Of a DNA stretch of 41,998 nucleotides, positions 16,360 through 25,638 are shown in pieces. This DNA comes from Gemmatimonadota bacterium (GTDB taxonomy: Bacteria > Latescibacterota > UBA2968 > UBA8231). Below the pieces are notes generated by a model, which saw nothing but the letters and a program-made list of their open reading frames with translations, was not told the DNA's origin and ran no database searches. The stretch covers positions 1 to 41,998 of the forward strand of contig JABHFS010000151.1 of NCBI GenBank assembly GCA_018672475.1, read 5' to 3'. Position 1 is the first letter of the stretch. Every line of letters starts with the position of its first letter. The translations under genes were made by a program, and so were the position numbers.

Positions 16360-17922
16360 TCACCCCATCTTCTTCGCTTTTTCCCCCAACAAATTACCCT
16401 TATCCGCCGCATCGGCTATTTTGCGCGCGGCCGCCGCATTTTTCTTCATCTGCGCCACGCTCTTGGTCTTGAGCCGCGCCGCGCCCTTCGTGCTCTTGGT
16501 ACCGAGTCTCTTCGCTCCGGCCAGGCGCTTCTTCGCCCGTACGATCTCTCTCTTATACTGCGGCAACCACTCCGCCTGGCTCACCAACATCTCATCGACC
16601 ATCTGCCAGATCTCCGGCGGGTCGCACACCGCGCCGACCAACGGGTCCATCATAAAGGCCTGGCGCAATAGCTCTATATCGCCGTGCACAGCCGCTTCCG
16701 TAGCCAAACCCTGTACCGCAATCGACTGGTTGCAAACCGCCGCACAGCCACGCGGCAAGTCCTCTAATTGCGGAATGCTCATGCCGTTTTTGTCGACATA
16801 GCCGGGCACTTCGACGATGGCCTCGTTCGGCAGATTCGGCACCACGCCATCGTTGCGCACATTGAAATGTCCGCGGTAGACACGGCCGGTCTCCAGCGCC
16901 TCGATAATCCACGAGCCGTGTTCCTCCGAACGCGTATCGTAACTAAAGACAGGCGGTTCGGCCTTCATCCAATTGGGAAAATCGGTCTCGAACCAGTTGC
17001 GCCCTTCGGTACAAACCCGCAAATAACCGCCGGTCTCACCGTTGATCCAAGTGTCCAGTGAAATCCACCGACGGATCTCGCGCGGGCGCTTGCGATACCA
17101 GGGCACATACTCGGAAAGGTGACCATTCGATTCGGTGCTATAATAGCCGAAACGACGCAACATATCGATGCGCACCTTCTCGGTCTCGCTAAAACGCGGA
17201 TGCCGTTCAAAACCTTCGAGCAGTCGCTCTGTCCAATCCTCACCCTCATACTGCACACTGACATACCACGTCTGGTGATTAATGCCGGAGGCAACGATAT
17301 CGACGTCTTTCTTGCTGACCGTCTTGTAGTTTCTCGAACCAGGTTTCTTGCCCTTATTGACCAGCAATTCAATCACCTGACAGATCTGCCCATGGCCTCC
17401 TTGTACTCCATGACATAAGCCGACGGTATTGACGCCGCCGTATTCGAGTGCCGCCCAGGTATTCATCGCCATCGGATTGGCGTAGTTGAGGAATAGTGCG
17501 TCATTGGCCGCCACCTCGCGGATATCCTTGCAAAAAGCCAATACCTGCGGAATATTGCGCTGGCCGTACATAATGCCACCGGCACAAAGCGTGTCGCCAA
17601 CGCATTGGTCAATGCCATATTTGAGTGGGATGTCGATATCGTGCGCGAAGGCCTTAAGACCGCCGATCCGCGTAGTATTCAGCACATAGTCGGCCCCGTC
17701 TAACGCGCGACGGCGATTGGTAGTGGCACTCAACTTGGCGGGCAACCCATTGGCCTCGATATCGCGCGCGGCCAACTGGGCAATCATATCGAGATTGTGT
17801 TTATTGAGATCGTGGAAGGCGAATTCGCTGTCGGCGAGTTCGGGCACGGAGAGGATGTCGCGCATAAGACGGCGGGTAAAACCGATGCTGCCGGCGCCGA
17901 TAACGGCTACTTTGATAGGCAT
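16360..17922 (-). CDS. GH4 alpha-glucosidase/galactosidase (MelA-like) with basic tail
   Basis: A 520-aa member of glycoside hydrolase family 4, which uses NAD+ and a divalent metal to cleave alpha-glycosides by oxidation-elimination. The NAD-binding motif VAVIGAGSIGFTRRLMRDIL starts at residue 5. NYANPMAMNTWA and GLCHGVQGG give the metal Cys and His region, and SGINHQTWYVS the second His. The catalytic region ends by about residue 455. The last 65 residues are a lysine/alanine-rich tail (GTKSTKGAARLKTKS, KKNAAAARKIADAADKG) not normal for GH4, whose members are about 430-470 aa. ATG at 17922. The divergent PhyH gene starts 102 bases away. Confidence 0.9.
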   Translation of the reverse strand: MPIKVAVIGAGSIGFTRRLMRDILSVPELADSEFAFHDLNKHNLDMIAQLAARDIEANGLPAKLSATTNRRRALDGADYVLNTTRIGGLKAFAHDIDIPLKYGIDQCVGDTLCAGGIMYGQRNIPQVLAFCKDIREVAANDALFLNYANPMAMNTWAALEYGGVNTVGLCHGVQGGHGQICQVIELLVNKGKKPGSRNYKTVSKKDVDIVASGINHQTWYVSVQYEGEDWTERLLEGFERHPRFSETEKVRIDMLRRFGYYSTESNGHLSEYVPWYRKRPREIRRWISLDTWINGETGGYLRVCTEGRNWFETDFPNWMKAEPPVFSYDTRSEEHGSWIIEALETGRVYRGHFNVRNDGVVPNLPNEAIVEVPGYVDKNGMSIPQLEDLPRGCAAVCNQSIAVQGLATEAAVHGDIELLRQAFMMDPLVGAVCDPPEIWQMVDEMLVSQAEWLPQYKREIVRAKKRLAGAKRLGTKSTKGAARLKTKSVAQMKKNAAAARKIADAADKGNLLGEKAKKMG

Positions 17923-18024
17923 GGAATGTTATCCTTTGTATTTGGGAATGAATCGATGGCGCAAAATCTGCGAACTATCTGCCCTAAAGGCAATGGATCA
18001 CCCAATTAGCAGGACGAGAAAACA

Positions 18025-18807
18025 ATGACGGATTTGCACTTCGAGCAATTGGACCAGGAAGGGTATACGATAATACCCGACTTTCTGAATCAGCAGACTA
18101 CCCGTAGTATCCGTCGCCATATCGATACACTAGTACCGCCAGACGATACACCGCCGGAGAATCGCAAACGCTGGCACACCGTCCTACGCCACCCCATCCC
18201 CGGCGCGATCATGGCCGAACTCATCGACCATCCGCCCATACGTATCCTAACCACCCAACTTTTGCAATCACGAGAGCTGCGCCTGCTCGAACAAGTGCTC
18301 ATCCGCTCCGACCCCAAACCGCCGCCGCACGGACCCTCCGGCTGGCATGTCGACTGGACTTTTTTACCGCGCAACTACGAAGCCGTGCCGCACCAGACCT
18401 ATTTCCATATGGTACACGCCCTCAACACCGTGCCGCCCGGCGGCGCCGCCTTTATGATCGTACCGGGGTCGCACCATCTGACCTATGCCGCCAGCGCGAA
18501 AATTGACACGGCGGAAGACCTGGCGCAACTCAAACGCGACCCGGTGGGCGTAGCGGACATCGACACCAGCAAAGGCATCGAAATTTGCCCGAACGAGGGC
18601 GACTTACTAATCTTCAATCCAATGGCCCTGCACTCCGCCTCAGGCAACGCCACCGACCAACCGCGCTACGTCTATTTCACCTCGTATTTCGACACCTCCG
18701 CCACCGAACTATGGAACGCGTTGCGCGAAACCAAATACCGCGATGGTTTTCCCGATGAGTTGCGCGAGCAGTTACCGGAAGAATTGCGGCCTTTGTTGCA
18801 ATGGTGA
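18025..18807 (+). CDS. Phytanoyl-CoA dioxygenase (PhyH) family oxygenase 1
   Basis: A 260-aa non-haem Fe(II)/2-oxoglutarate oxygenase. The iron-binding H-x-D is H108/D110 in SGWHVDWTFLP. The distal histidine is in MALHSASGN near residue 203, followed by an Arg-containing strand (QPRYVYFTSY) that should bind 2-oxoglutarate. The cupin-like core motif FMIVPGSHHLTY is present. Bacterial PhyH proteins hydroxylate very diverse substrates, so the role is open. The neighbours are a divergent GH4 glycosidase and a downstream esterase 182 bases away on the same strand, which suggests a secondary-metabolite or sugar-ester substrate, but weakly. Confidence 0.88.
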   Translation: MTDLHFEQLDQEGYTIIPDFLNQQTTRSIRRHIDTLVPPDDTPPENRKRWHTVLRHPIPGAIMAELIDHPPIRILTTQLLQSRELRLLEQVLIRSDPKPPPHGPSGWHVDWTFLPRNYEAVPHQTYFHMVHALNTVPPGGAAFMIVPGSHHLTYAASAKIDTAEDLAQLKRDPVGVADIDTSKGIEICPNEGDLLIFNPMALHSASGNATDQPRYVYFTSYFDTSATELWNALRETKYRDGFPDELREQLPEELRPLLQW

Positions 18808-18989
18808 CAATGACGGAAGCTGCACACCTATCCCCCCATCCAACAAACGATCTCCCCGCAACCGGCCCTCCCCCACAATCTATCCGCCAACATCAGATCT
18901 CATTAAAATCATTGACGGCAACATAAACTTCCGCTTCTTTAAAGCCGATTCCAACCCGGACATCCCAGCGTCACCCGAAAGGACCCACC

Positions 18990-20018
18990 ATGTACGACTC
19001 GGCCCAGCACTTCGCCGCGAGCTACCGCGCCTTCACTCCCGAATTTGCCTTTAATGTCGAGTCCGCCAAAGACCTCGCCGCATGGCAGGCCGCCTTCCGC
19101 CCCCGGTTGCGTCAGATCCTCGGTTTAGACAACCTCGCCGTCGACCTGGCAGATCACCAACCGACAGCGGAACTGCGCTTGACCGAAAACATGGGCGACT
19201 ATATCCGCGAAACCTGGCACCTGTGGGTCGAACCGACTGTGCCGCTGCCCTTCTACTTATTGCGCCCGCTCGAAATCACCGAACCCGTACCGCTCGTTAT
19301 CATCCCACACGGTCACAATCATCCGCATATCTACGTCGGCATCGCCAAAACCGACAAAGAGGCTGCCGAGATCGAAGAGGGCGAACGCGATATCGGCGTG
19401 CAGGCCGTGCGCGAAGGCTATATCACCATCGCACCGACTACACGCGCCTTCGGCGAAACGCGAACGGAAAAAGACCGGGAGACAGACAAGGTGCACTCGT
19501 GCCAGATCCAGCTCAGACACGGCTTGCTGGCCGGGCGCACGCCGATCGGCGAGCGCGTTTGGGATATGGGCTGCCTGATCGACTGGGCCAGCGCCGAGTT
19601 ACCTATCGACCCCGAGCGTATCGCGATGACCGGAAATTCCGGCGGCGGCACCATCACAGTATTCGCCGCCGCCTGCGACACGCGCATTTCGCTAGCAATG
19701 CCGGGCTGTTATTTCTGCACCTTCGCAGGCAGTCTCGGCACCATTAACCACTGCGACTGCAATTATGTTCCGGGCATCCTGCGCCTCGGCGAAATGTATG
19801 ACGTGGCCGGGCTGATCGCACCACGGCCCTTTAACGCCATCGCCGGCAAAACCGACCCGATTTTCCCCATCGACCAGGTCGAATACGCCTATGAAAAACT
19901 GCAGTTGATCTATGCGGCTGCCGGCGCCGAAGAGCACTGCCAGCTCTATATCGGTGAGGGCGGGCACCGCTACTACAAAGACGGCGCCTGGCCCTTCGTG
20001 CGGAGGTATTTCGCATAA
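18990..20018 (+). CDS. Alpha/beta hydrolase, acetyl-xylan-esterase-like
   Basis: A 342-aa serine hydrolase of the dienelactone-hydrolase/acetylxylan-esterase-like group. The nucleophile elbow is GNSGGG (MTGNSGGGTITVFAAA), and the acid is probably D in AIAGKTDPIFP. The histidine is in GEGGHRYY near the C-terminus. No signal peptide, so intracellular. ATG at 18990 has AAAGGA upstream. Several histidines and cysteines around MPGCYFCTFAG and NHCDCNYVPGI are notable. It may deacetylate sugar oligomers delivered to GH4-type enzymes; this is inference. The 18808-18989 gap before it shows no clear promoter. Confidence 0.85.
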   Translation: MYDSAQHFAASYRAFTPEFAFNVESAKDLAAWQAAFRPRLRQILGLDNLAVDLADHQPTAELRLTENMGDYIRETWHLWVEPTVPLPFYLLRPLEITEPVPLVIIPHGHNHPHIYVGIAKTDKEAAEIEEGERDIGVQAVREGYITIAPTTRAFGETRTEKDRETDKVHSCQIQLRHGLLAGRTPIGERVWDMGCLIDWASAELPIDPERIAMTGNSGGGTITVFAAACDTRISLAMPGCYFCTFAGSLGTINHCDCNYVPGILRLGEMYDVAGLIAPRPFNAIAGKTDPIFPIDQVEYAYEKLQLIYAAAGAEEHCQLYIGEGGHRYYKDGAWPFVRRYFA

Positions 20019-20075
20019 GAGACCAGGCGCACGTTATCCGCTACCTTATATCAACTGGGTGCTAGATCGACTGGG

Positions 20076-21989
20076 TCATTCACCCGCTTTGATCTCAGCC
20101 AAAGCGTCTACCCCCAGACCGCCTCGGACCAACGCTTCCCAAGCTTGAATGGGCGATTCCCTAAGCATCGGCAGTAGATTCGCCCGCAAGTCGCCGGCCC
20201 CCTCTCCCAGATTAGCCAGACGGTTCAGCGCGTCCATCGCGAAACCGACGCTAATCGCATTTTCGTCGGTGCGAATAACCTCCCGCAAAGCCGTGATGGT
20301 CGAATCGAAGGCCGCGCCGGTGGCTTGCGCGCCGTGCGAGCACAGAATGACGACCGACCACAGCGCGTTCTCACGCACCGCCGAACGCACCTTCTTAAAA
20401 CGCGCATGATCGAAGTCGACACCATTGCCTTCGCACACGTCGCAATCGTCGGTGGGCCGTGCAAATTTGATACTGCGACCCTGAGCAAGATCCATCGCCA
20501 GTCTATTCTGCTCGCGGCCCAGGCTCTCTATGAGCGCGTCGAGGCACGCGGGGATCAAGTCTTTGCCGATCCCCGTCGAGATCGCACGGCGCCCCAAACA
20601 CCCGAGGGTCCCTGCGGCGACCGAGCGCACATAAACCGACGAATCTTCCCTAAGGCGCATCGCCACCACGTCCAATACTTCCTTGCTTAACTGGCTAGTA
20701 TCACCAAGGCCGTAGACACCCGCCTTGCGCACCCACCGGATCGGCGATGTAGCCGCTTCTAAAAAGGTAGCCGTCGCTTCTTCTCCGACGGCGATCAGAC
20801 CGTATGTCGCTGCTCGGCGCACGCTTTCGCGATCGGTATATAGCGCCTGTCCGAGATGCTTGATGGCCAGTGCCGTATCGCCGATCGAAGCCAGCTTATA
20901 AGCCGCACCAATACGCATCGGCTCGGCTGCATTGCCCTTCCTATGCAACTGCTCAAACAAACGGTCCGCTTCCGCCGTCCGCTCTCCAGTCTCTAGTGCC
21001 GCCACTTCCGGACGCGGCGGCGGCGTCTTGCCCGTTTGCATCCAATAATGATGATAGCGCCAAACCGAAGTCACATCATCTCCAGCCGCCGACAAGTCGA
21101 CTTTACTCAATGGATCCACCCCCAAGCCCGGCCAATTGACCTCGGCCGGTTCAGTAACCGGCGCGACCGGGTCGCTCGTGCGATAAATCCAGAAACGCCA
21201 CATAAAACGCGGATTGCTCTGCCAAGTGCGCCAATCGTCGCGGCGGTGGTTACCCCGGTGATAGGTATTATGCGAATAGAACACGACACTGCCTGCGCGC
21301 AACGGCCCGGCCTCCATCGAACGCACCAGCGGCCACCCCGTATTCATCACTGCGTCCCGCATCCGGATATCGTGCGCCGTGTTGCGGTTGACAATATCCT
21401 CTACGTCGTATTTGGCATCAGGGCCACTGATCGGCTCGCGCTCCATACCGTCGAGTTGATATTCGAAATCGAGGTGATCCGCACCGGCGAAATTGTCGTG
21501 GTTTTCTTCGTGGTTATTCGTCCAATATTGCGAAAAAGGCACCGTCGCGGTCGGCCCCATATCCTCGAGCACGTCCTGCGGATAGTACAGCATCTCGATC
21601 TGCACGGCCTGGTGGTGACGTTGTTTCCTGCTGTTATACGGACCGTTGTCGTCCTTGTGCCAGTGCTGGTCGCGACCACCGCTGGTAAACGACGCGTTGT
21701 GGGTGAAGGGCACGATCGCCCAATGTTCGCCGGCCAGCTTATTACAGGCATCAACGAGCCCAGGCGCATTGAGTAATTCGAGTACCGCGGGCACGCCGCT
21801 GGGTGTCACCCGCCCCTTCGCGTCGTGGGCGGCCTTCTCCACCTCGTACACTCGGGCATGCACCTCGGGCGAGACGCCCAGATCCTCCGGAGCCAATACC
21901 ACCAGCCCCCGGCTGGCAAACTCCTGCACCAAATTTTCTGGCGCAGTATACGCCACCGCAGAAAATTCCTTATTCTTGTCCGTGCTCAA
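20076..21989 (-). CDS. PhyH oxygenase fused to HEAT repeats
   Basis: A 637-aa two-part protein. The first 330 or so residues form a PhyH-type Fe(II)/2-oxoglutarate oxygenase: H111-x-D113 in DQHWHKDDNG, the distal His in FYSHNTYHRGNHRR and a following Arg-rich strand (NPRFMWRFWIYR). From about 345 to the end there are HEAT-like helical repeats (AYKLASIGDTALAIKHLG, RRAATYGLIAVGEEATATFL, GVYGLGDTSQLSKEVLDV). A CDVCEG motif sits inside. HEAT repeats usually bind protein partners. The start is TTG at 21989, because GGAGG lies 9 bases upstream; the TTG at 21998 abuts that site directly. It shares strand and spacing with the PhyH gene upstream (22065-22790). Confidence 0.86.
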   Translation of the reverse strand: MSTDKNKEFSAVAYTAPENLVQEFASRGLVVLAPEDLGVSPEVHARVYEVEKAAHDAKGRVTPSGVPAVLELLNAPGLVDACNKLAGEHWAIVPFTHNASFTSGGRDQHWHKDDNGPYNSRKQRHHQAVQIEMLYYPQDVLEDMGPTATVPFSQYWTNNHEENHDNFAGADHLDFEYQLDGMEREPISGPDAKYDVEDIVNRNTAHDIRMRDAVMNTGWPLVRSMEAGPLRAGSVVFYSHNTYHRGNHRRDDWRTWQSNPRFMWRFWIYRTSDPVAPVTEPAEVNWPGLGVDPLSKVDLSAAGDDVTSVWRYHHYWMQTGKTPPPRPEVAALETGERTAEADRLFEQLHRKGNAAEPMRIGAAYKLASIGDTALAIKHLGQALYTDRESVRRAATYGLIAVGEEATATFLEAATSPIRWVRKAGVYGLGDTSQLSKEVLDVVAMRLREDSSVYVRSVAAGTLGCLGRRAISTGIGKDLIPACLDALIESLGREQNRLAMDLAQGRSIKFARPTDDCDVCEGNGVDFDHARFKKVRSAVRENALWSVVILCSHGAQATGAAFDSTITALREVIRTDENAISVGFAMDALNRLANLGEGAGDLRANLLPMLRESPIQAWEALVRGGLGVDALAEIKAGE

Positions 21990-22064
21990 GCTATGCAACC
22001 TCCGTTATATCCGTTGGATTTTTGCAAATAAATAATAAACGCTGAACGATCCCAGCAACTATGC

Positions 22065-22790
22065 TCAAATTGCCCAATGGTGCCACGGGTCTGCCGGTAT
22101 CGCCTCACGGACCATGGCATCGTCGTCATGCGTCCAGCGCGCAAAAAAACCGACCCTCGGCGACTTGTTGACATTCGACGAACCACTGTGGCACAGCCAA
22201 CCGTGCCACAAAATAACATCCCCGGCCCGCGCGGCAAATTCACGCGCTGGTTCGGGGCTATCATCCGAAAAAATTCCCCAACCACGCTCATCCCACTCCG
22301 GCGTCTCGCGAAAGGTCCCTTCGATCCGGTCAGGGTATTGGCGAAAATAACGATGCGCTAGAGTATGGCTGGCCGGCCAATAAACGTAATTGCCACCACC
22401 GGGTTCGGTATCGTAGAGATAAGTAGTCGCGCCGACCAGCAAAACGGCCTGACAACCCTCGCCCGGATAACCGTCCAAATGCCCAGACTCCGGCATCGCC
22501 CACTCTTCTCCTGTTTGCGGCCAACGCACGGCCACACCACAACCGCCGCCATTGAAGTGCCCGCCGCCGACCTGTCCGGCAATCGACTGCAATTCCGGTA
22601 GATCCCCGAAGATCGGATCCGGCTTGAAATCTTTGACCTTTTCCGGCCATTTTTCCGGCTCGTCAATGGTGCAACCGAGATGGCCCCAAAACTGGTCGCG
22701 CCATGCTTGTATCTGTTCGCAGGAGACAAAGCTGGGCAAAATTAAATGGCCGTCGGCTTTGAATGATTCGATCTGATCGGAACTGAGCAT
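22065..22790 (-). CDS. Phytanoyl-CoA dioxygenase (PhyH) family oxygenase 2
   Basis: A 241-aa Fe(II)/2-oxoglutarate oxygenase. H104-x-D106 lies in PESGHLDGYPGEG, the distal histidine in WHGWLCHSGSSN (about 201) and the 2-oxoglutarate arginine in KSPRVGFFARW (about 212). A glycine-rich QVGGGHFNGGG precedes the core. The stop is 75 bases before the HEAT-fused oxygenase start and the gene follows phnA-phnY-phnW on the same strand after a 289-base gap. Some PhyH-family enzymes (PhnY*, TmpA) hydroxylate phosphonates, so a phosphonate substrate is a reasonable but unproven guess from context. Confidence 0.85.
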   Translation of the reverse strand: MLSSDQIESFKADGHLILPSFVSCEQIQAWRDQFWGHLGCTIDEPEKWPEKVKDFKPDPIFGDLPELQSIAGQVGGGHFNGGGCGVAVRWPQTGEEWAMPESGHLDGYPGEGCQAVLLVGATTYLYDTEPGGGNYVYWPASHTLAHRYFRQYPDRIEGTFRETPEWDERGWGIFSDDSPEPAREFAARAGDVILWHGWLCHSGSSNVNKSPRVGFFARWTHDDDAMVREAIPADPWHHWAI

Positions 22791-22856
22791 GTGAACTTAT
22801 CTGCCTTTCATTTCATGATGTGTGTAGTGCTATCTGCTGAAACTAGGTGCTGACGA

Positions 22857-22953
22857 TCCGATTGTGGGGTCCGTCTCCCGGCGTTCTTAGTCCCACCCGC
22901 CGTCGCGCCCACTCCCCACCGAAAAACGCCCTGCGTCGCACCCCACAACCGGA
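22857..22953. repeat. 97-bp element with imperfect inverted ends
   Basis: The 17-base arms 22857-22873 and 22937-22953 are inverted copies with two mismatches (TCCGATTGTGGGGTCCG versus TCCGGTTGTGGGGTGCG). Weaker similarity continues inward for about 15 bases (CGGCGTT/GGGCGTT). It lies in the gap between phnW and the PhyH gene, and no coding potential is seen. It could be a tiny MITE-like insertion or a structured leader of the PhyH transcript. Confidence 0.55.
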
Positions 22954-23079
22954 CCTCGGAGACTTTGGCCTATTCTGTTAGGTACTAGGAATACCTAATT
23001 TATAGAACCTAACAAGACTCACAAAAGCAGCTAAGGCCTCTCCTCGACCAGATCGTCCTCCTAAACCCTAACCACTGAT

Positions 23080-24213
23080 TCAAACCCAATACATAGAAGA
23101 CTCAACAGCAACAATCAAACGATCAATATCCTCGGGAAAAACATGGCCGATGGTACCAATGCGAAAAGAATCAATCCCCGTAACCTTACCCGGATAAATC
23201 ACAAACCCCTGCGCCTTAAGGCGATCGTAAAAAGCCTGGAAGGCATAGTCCGCATGTTGCGGATCGCGAAAGCCGGTAATAATCGGGCTGTGATACTCGG
23301 ACGACAATACGCATTCGAAGCCCAGCCCTTCCATACCCGCAACCAAGCGACGCTGATTTTCGCAATAGCGAGCATAGCGCGCCGCAACCCCACCCTCCTC
23401 TGCTAGCTCCTTCAACGCCTGATAAAACGCGCGCACCACATGCGTCGGACTGGTAAAGCGCCACTTGCCCCGGCCCTTTTCCATGCCCTGCCACTGATCG
23501 TACAAATCGAGCGACAACGACCGCGCCCATCCCTTGGTTTTCTCCAGATGTTCGACGCGGCCAATCACAAAACCGAAACCAGGCACCCCCTGAATACACT
23601 TATTGGCGGAAGAGACGATATAGTCGATACGCAATTCAGCAATATCCAAAGGCACCCCGCCAAAGGCGCTCATCGAATCGACGAGCAGTATTTTGCCGTG
23701 CGCCTTGACGATCGCAGCGATGGCTCCTAATGGGTTCATCATGCCGGTAGTGGTTTCGTTGTGCACCAGCACCACGTGCGTAATCGCATCGTCATCAGCC
23801 AGCTCCGCTGCAAGCTTGACCAGGTCGGGCCGAACCAGCTCTCCGCAGTCGTGCACCACATGCTCGATGCGCAGACAAGCAGCGATTTGCGCCAACCGAT
23901 CGCCATAGGCCCCATTCGCCAATACCAGCAGCTTGCCCTCCGGCGGGATCACCGAGCCGATCATCGCTTCCACTGCAAAGGTCCCGCTGCCCTGAACCAA
24001 GACGCAAGAGTACGCCTCCGGCTCGGTCGCCGTCGCCAATTGCACCAACTGCTCGCGAATCGGGGTCACCACCCCGACATTGTAGTCGTCGTCCCAGGTG
24101 CACCAGTCGCGGTCCATCGCCGCCCGCACCGTCGGCGAGGTCGACAAGGGGCCCGGGGTCAATAGCAGATAATCGTTTTCAACCAGATCCTGCATAGCCG
24201 AATCTACCCCCAT
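23080..24213 (-). CDS. phnW: 2-aminoethylphosphonate:pyruvate aminotransferase
   Basis: PLP-dependent class-V aminotransferase converting 2-aminoethylphosphonate plus pyruvate to phosphonoacetaldehyde plus alanine. The N-terminus [20 protein letters not shown] and [10 protein letters not shown] is the PhnW signature, [12 protein letters not shown] follows, and the PLP lysine is K205 in [18 protein letters not shown]. The C-terminal domain includes [20 protein letters not shown]. At 377 aa it is full length. It overlaps the phnY stop by ten bases if ATG 24213 is used; ATG 24195 is the alternative. It is last of the three phn genes and supplies the aldehyde for PhnY. Confidence 0.93.
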   Translation of the reverse strand: MGVDSAMQDLVENDYLLLTPGPLSTSPTVRAAMDRDWCTWDDDYNVGVVTPIREQLVQLATATEPEAYSCVLVQGSGTFAVEAMIGSVIPPEGKLLVLANGAYGDRLAQIAACLRIEHVVHDCGELVRPDLVKLAAELADDDAITHVVLVHNETTTGMMNPLGAIAAIVKAHGKILLVDSMSAFGGVPLDIAELRIDYIVSSANKCIQGVPGFGFVIGRVEHLEKTKGWARSLSLDLYDQWQGMEKGRGKWRFTSPTHVVRAFYQALKELAEEGGVAARYARYCENQRRLVAGMEGLGFECVLSSEYHSPIITGFRDPQHADYAFQAFYDRLKAQGFVIYPGKVTGIDSFRIGTIGHVFPEDIDRLIVAVESSMYWV

Positions 24214-25625
24214 GGCAAACTGAATGTTTTCACATTACTCATGAATTTAATGGTCTCGACGACCCCTTCTTTGATGCCCAAACCCGAATCCTTCACCCCG
24301 CCAAAGGGGCTCGATTCGATGCGATAACCGGGCACCTCGTTAATATTGGTCGTGCCGCAGCGCAACTCGCGCACCGCTTTGAGCGCCGCATCCATATTAT
24401 TCGTCACGACCGCCGAACTCAACCCGAAGGGGCCACTATTATACCACGCGATCGCGTCATCGAGATCCTTGACGGGAATAATCGGAGCCAATGGACCAAA
24501 ACTCTCCTCGACTACCATCGGCGTGGTGCGCGGTACGCGATCGAGAACCGTCGGTTCCATCAACGCCCCGCGCCGTCCGCCGCCTAGCAGCAACTCGGCC
24601 CCGTCCGCGACCGCCTGCGTTACCCGTCCTTCTAACACGCGCGCTGCATCTTCGTCAATCACCGTACCGACCCGTGTGTCCGGATCCTCCGGATCACCCG
24701 CTACATACTCGCGTGCCTTCTCGACAAAACGCCGGCTGAACTCGTCGTGGATCGACTCCTGCACCAGCACCCGTTTCACCGCCGTGCAGCGCTGACCCGA
24801 ATTGCGGAAACAGCCTTCCGCCGCCAATGTGACGGCCTGATCCAAGTCGGCGTCTTCGAGAATAATCAACGGCGAGTTTCCTCCCAATTCTAGACAGGTC
24901 TTTTTGTAACCGGCCATACTCGCGATATGCTTGCCGACCGCCACCGAGCCAGTAAACGATACCAACTCGATGCGCGGATCGGCAATCATCGGCGCAACCA
25001 CCTCGTCGATATCCCCGACGAACATGCTCAACATCCAACCTGGCAAACCGGCCTCGTAGAGGATCTCGCAAAAGCGGATCGAGGTCAGCGGTGTCTTCTC
25101 GCTGGGCTTGAGCAATATTGGCGCGCCGGCCGCAATCGCCGGCGCGAGCTTGTGCGCTACTTGATTTAATGGATGATTAAATGGCGTAATCGCACCGACC
25201 AACTGCACCGGTTGGCGAAAAGTGAAGATCTTGCGCGCCTTACCCTGAGGAGAGATATCACAAGAGAAGACCTGGCCATCATCGTTGAGCGCCTCCATCG
25301 CCGCAAATTCCAGCACATCGGAGCTGCGCCCGGTCTCATACATCGTCTCTCTCATGCACAGCCCGGTTTCGCGACAAATCAACTGGGCTAACTCTTCGCG
25401 GTGCTCGGCGAGCAGGCCAGCGGCTTTGCGCAAAATATCGTGGCGCTGGTAGCGCGTAAGCGGCGGATGCCCGGCAAGAGCGGCCTCTATCGCTTGATTT
25501 AAATGCTCCGGCCCCACCATCGCCACCCGCCCGGTCAACGAATTGTCCCACGGATAATACACGTTGAGCCAACGGTTTGTGCGCACCGCTTCTCCGGCGA
25601 TATAACTGGGTAGTTCAATGGCCAT
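24204..25625 (-). CDS. phnY: Phosphonoacetaldehyde dehydrogenase
   Basis: NAD-dependent aldehyde dehydrogenase that oxidises phosphonoacetaldehyde to phosphonoacetate. From ATG at 25625 (AGGAG 7 bases upstream) it is 473 aa. Family landmarks are [20 protein letters not shown], the catalytic base E246 in [11 protein letters not shown], the catalytic C280 in [11 protein letters not shown] and [13 protein letters not shown]. The substrate assignment rests mainly on its place between a phosphonoacetate hydrolase and PhnW; the alternative is another ALDH used in the same pathway. It starts 13 bases after the phnA stop and overlaps phnW. Confidence 0.9.
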   Translation of the reverse strand: MAIELPSYIAGEAVRTNRWLNVYYPWDNSLTGRVAMVGPEHLNQAIEAALAGHPPLTRYQRHDILRKAAGLLAEHREELAQLICRETGLCMRETMYETGRSSDVLEFAAMEALNDDGQVFSCDISPQGKARKIFTFRQPVQLVGAITPFNHPLNQVAHKLAPAIAAGAPILLKPSEKTPLTSIRFCEILYEAGLPGWMLSMFVGDIDEVVAPMIADPRIELVSFTGSVAVGKHIASMAGYKKTCLELGGNSPLIILEDADLDQAVTLAAEGCFRNSGQRCTAVKRVLVQESIHDEFSRRFVEKAREYVAGDPEDPDTRVGTVIDEDAARVLEGRVTQAVADGAELLLGGGRRGALMEPTVLDRVPRTTPMVVEESFGPLAPIIPVKDLDDAIAWYNSGPFGLSSAVVTNNMDAALKAVRELRCGTTNINEVPGYRIESSPFGGVKDSGLGIKEGVVETIKFMSNVKTFSLPWG

Positions 25626-25638
25626 AACGCGCTCCTGT

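Noticed and set aside
21036..21776. 246-codon plus-strand frame opposite the HEAT-fused oxygenase
   Set aside because: Antisense shadow; Arg/His/Ile-rich with no ribosome site or family likeness.
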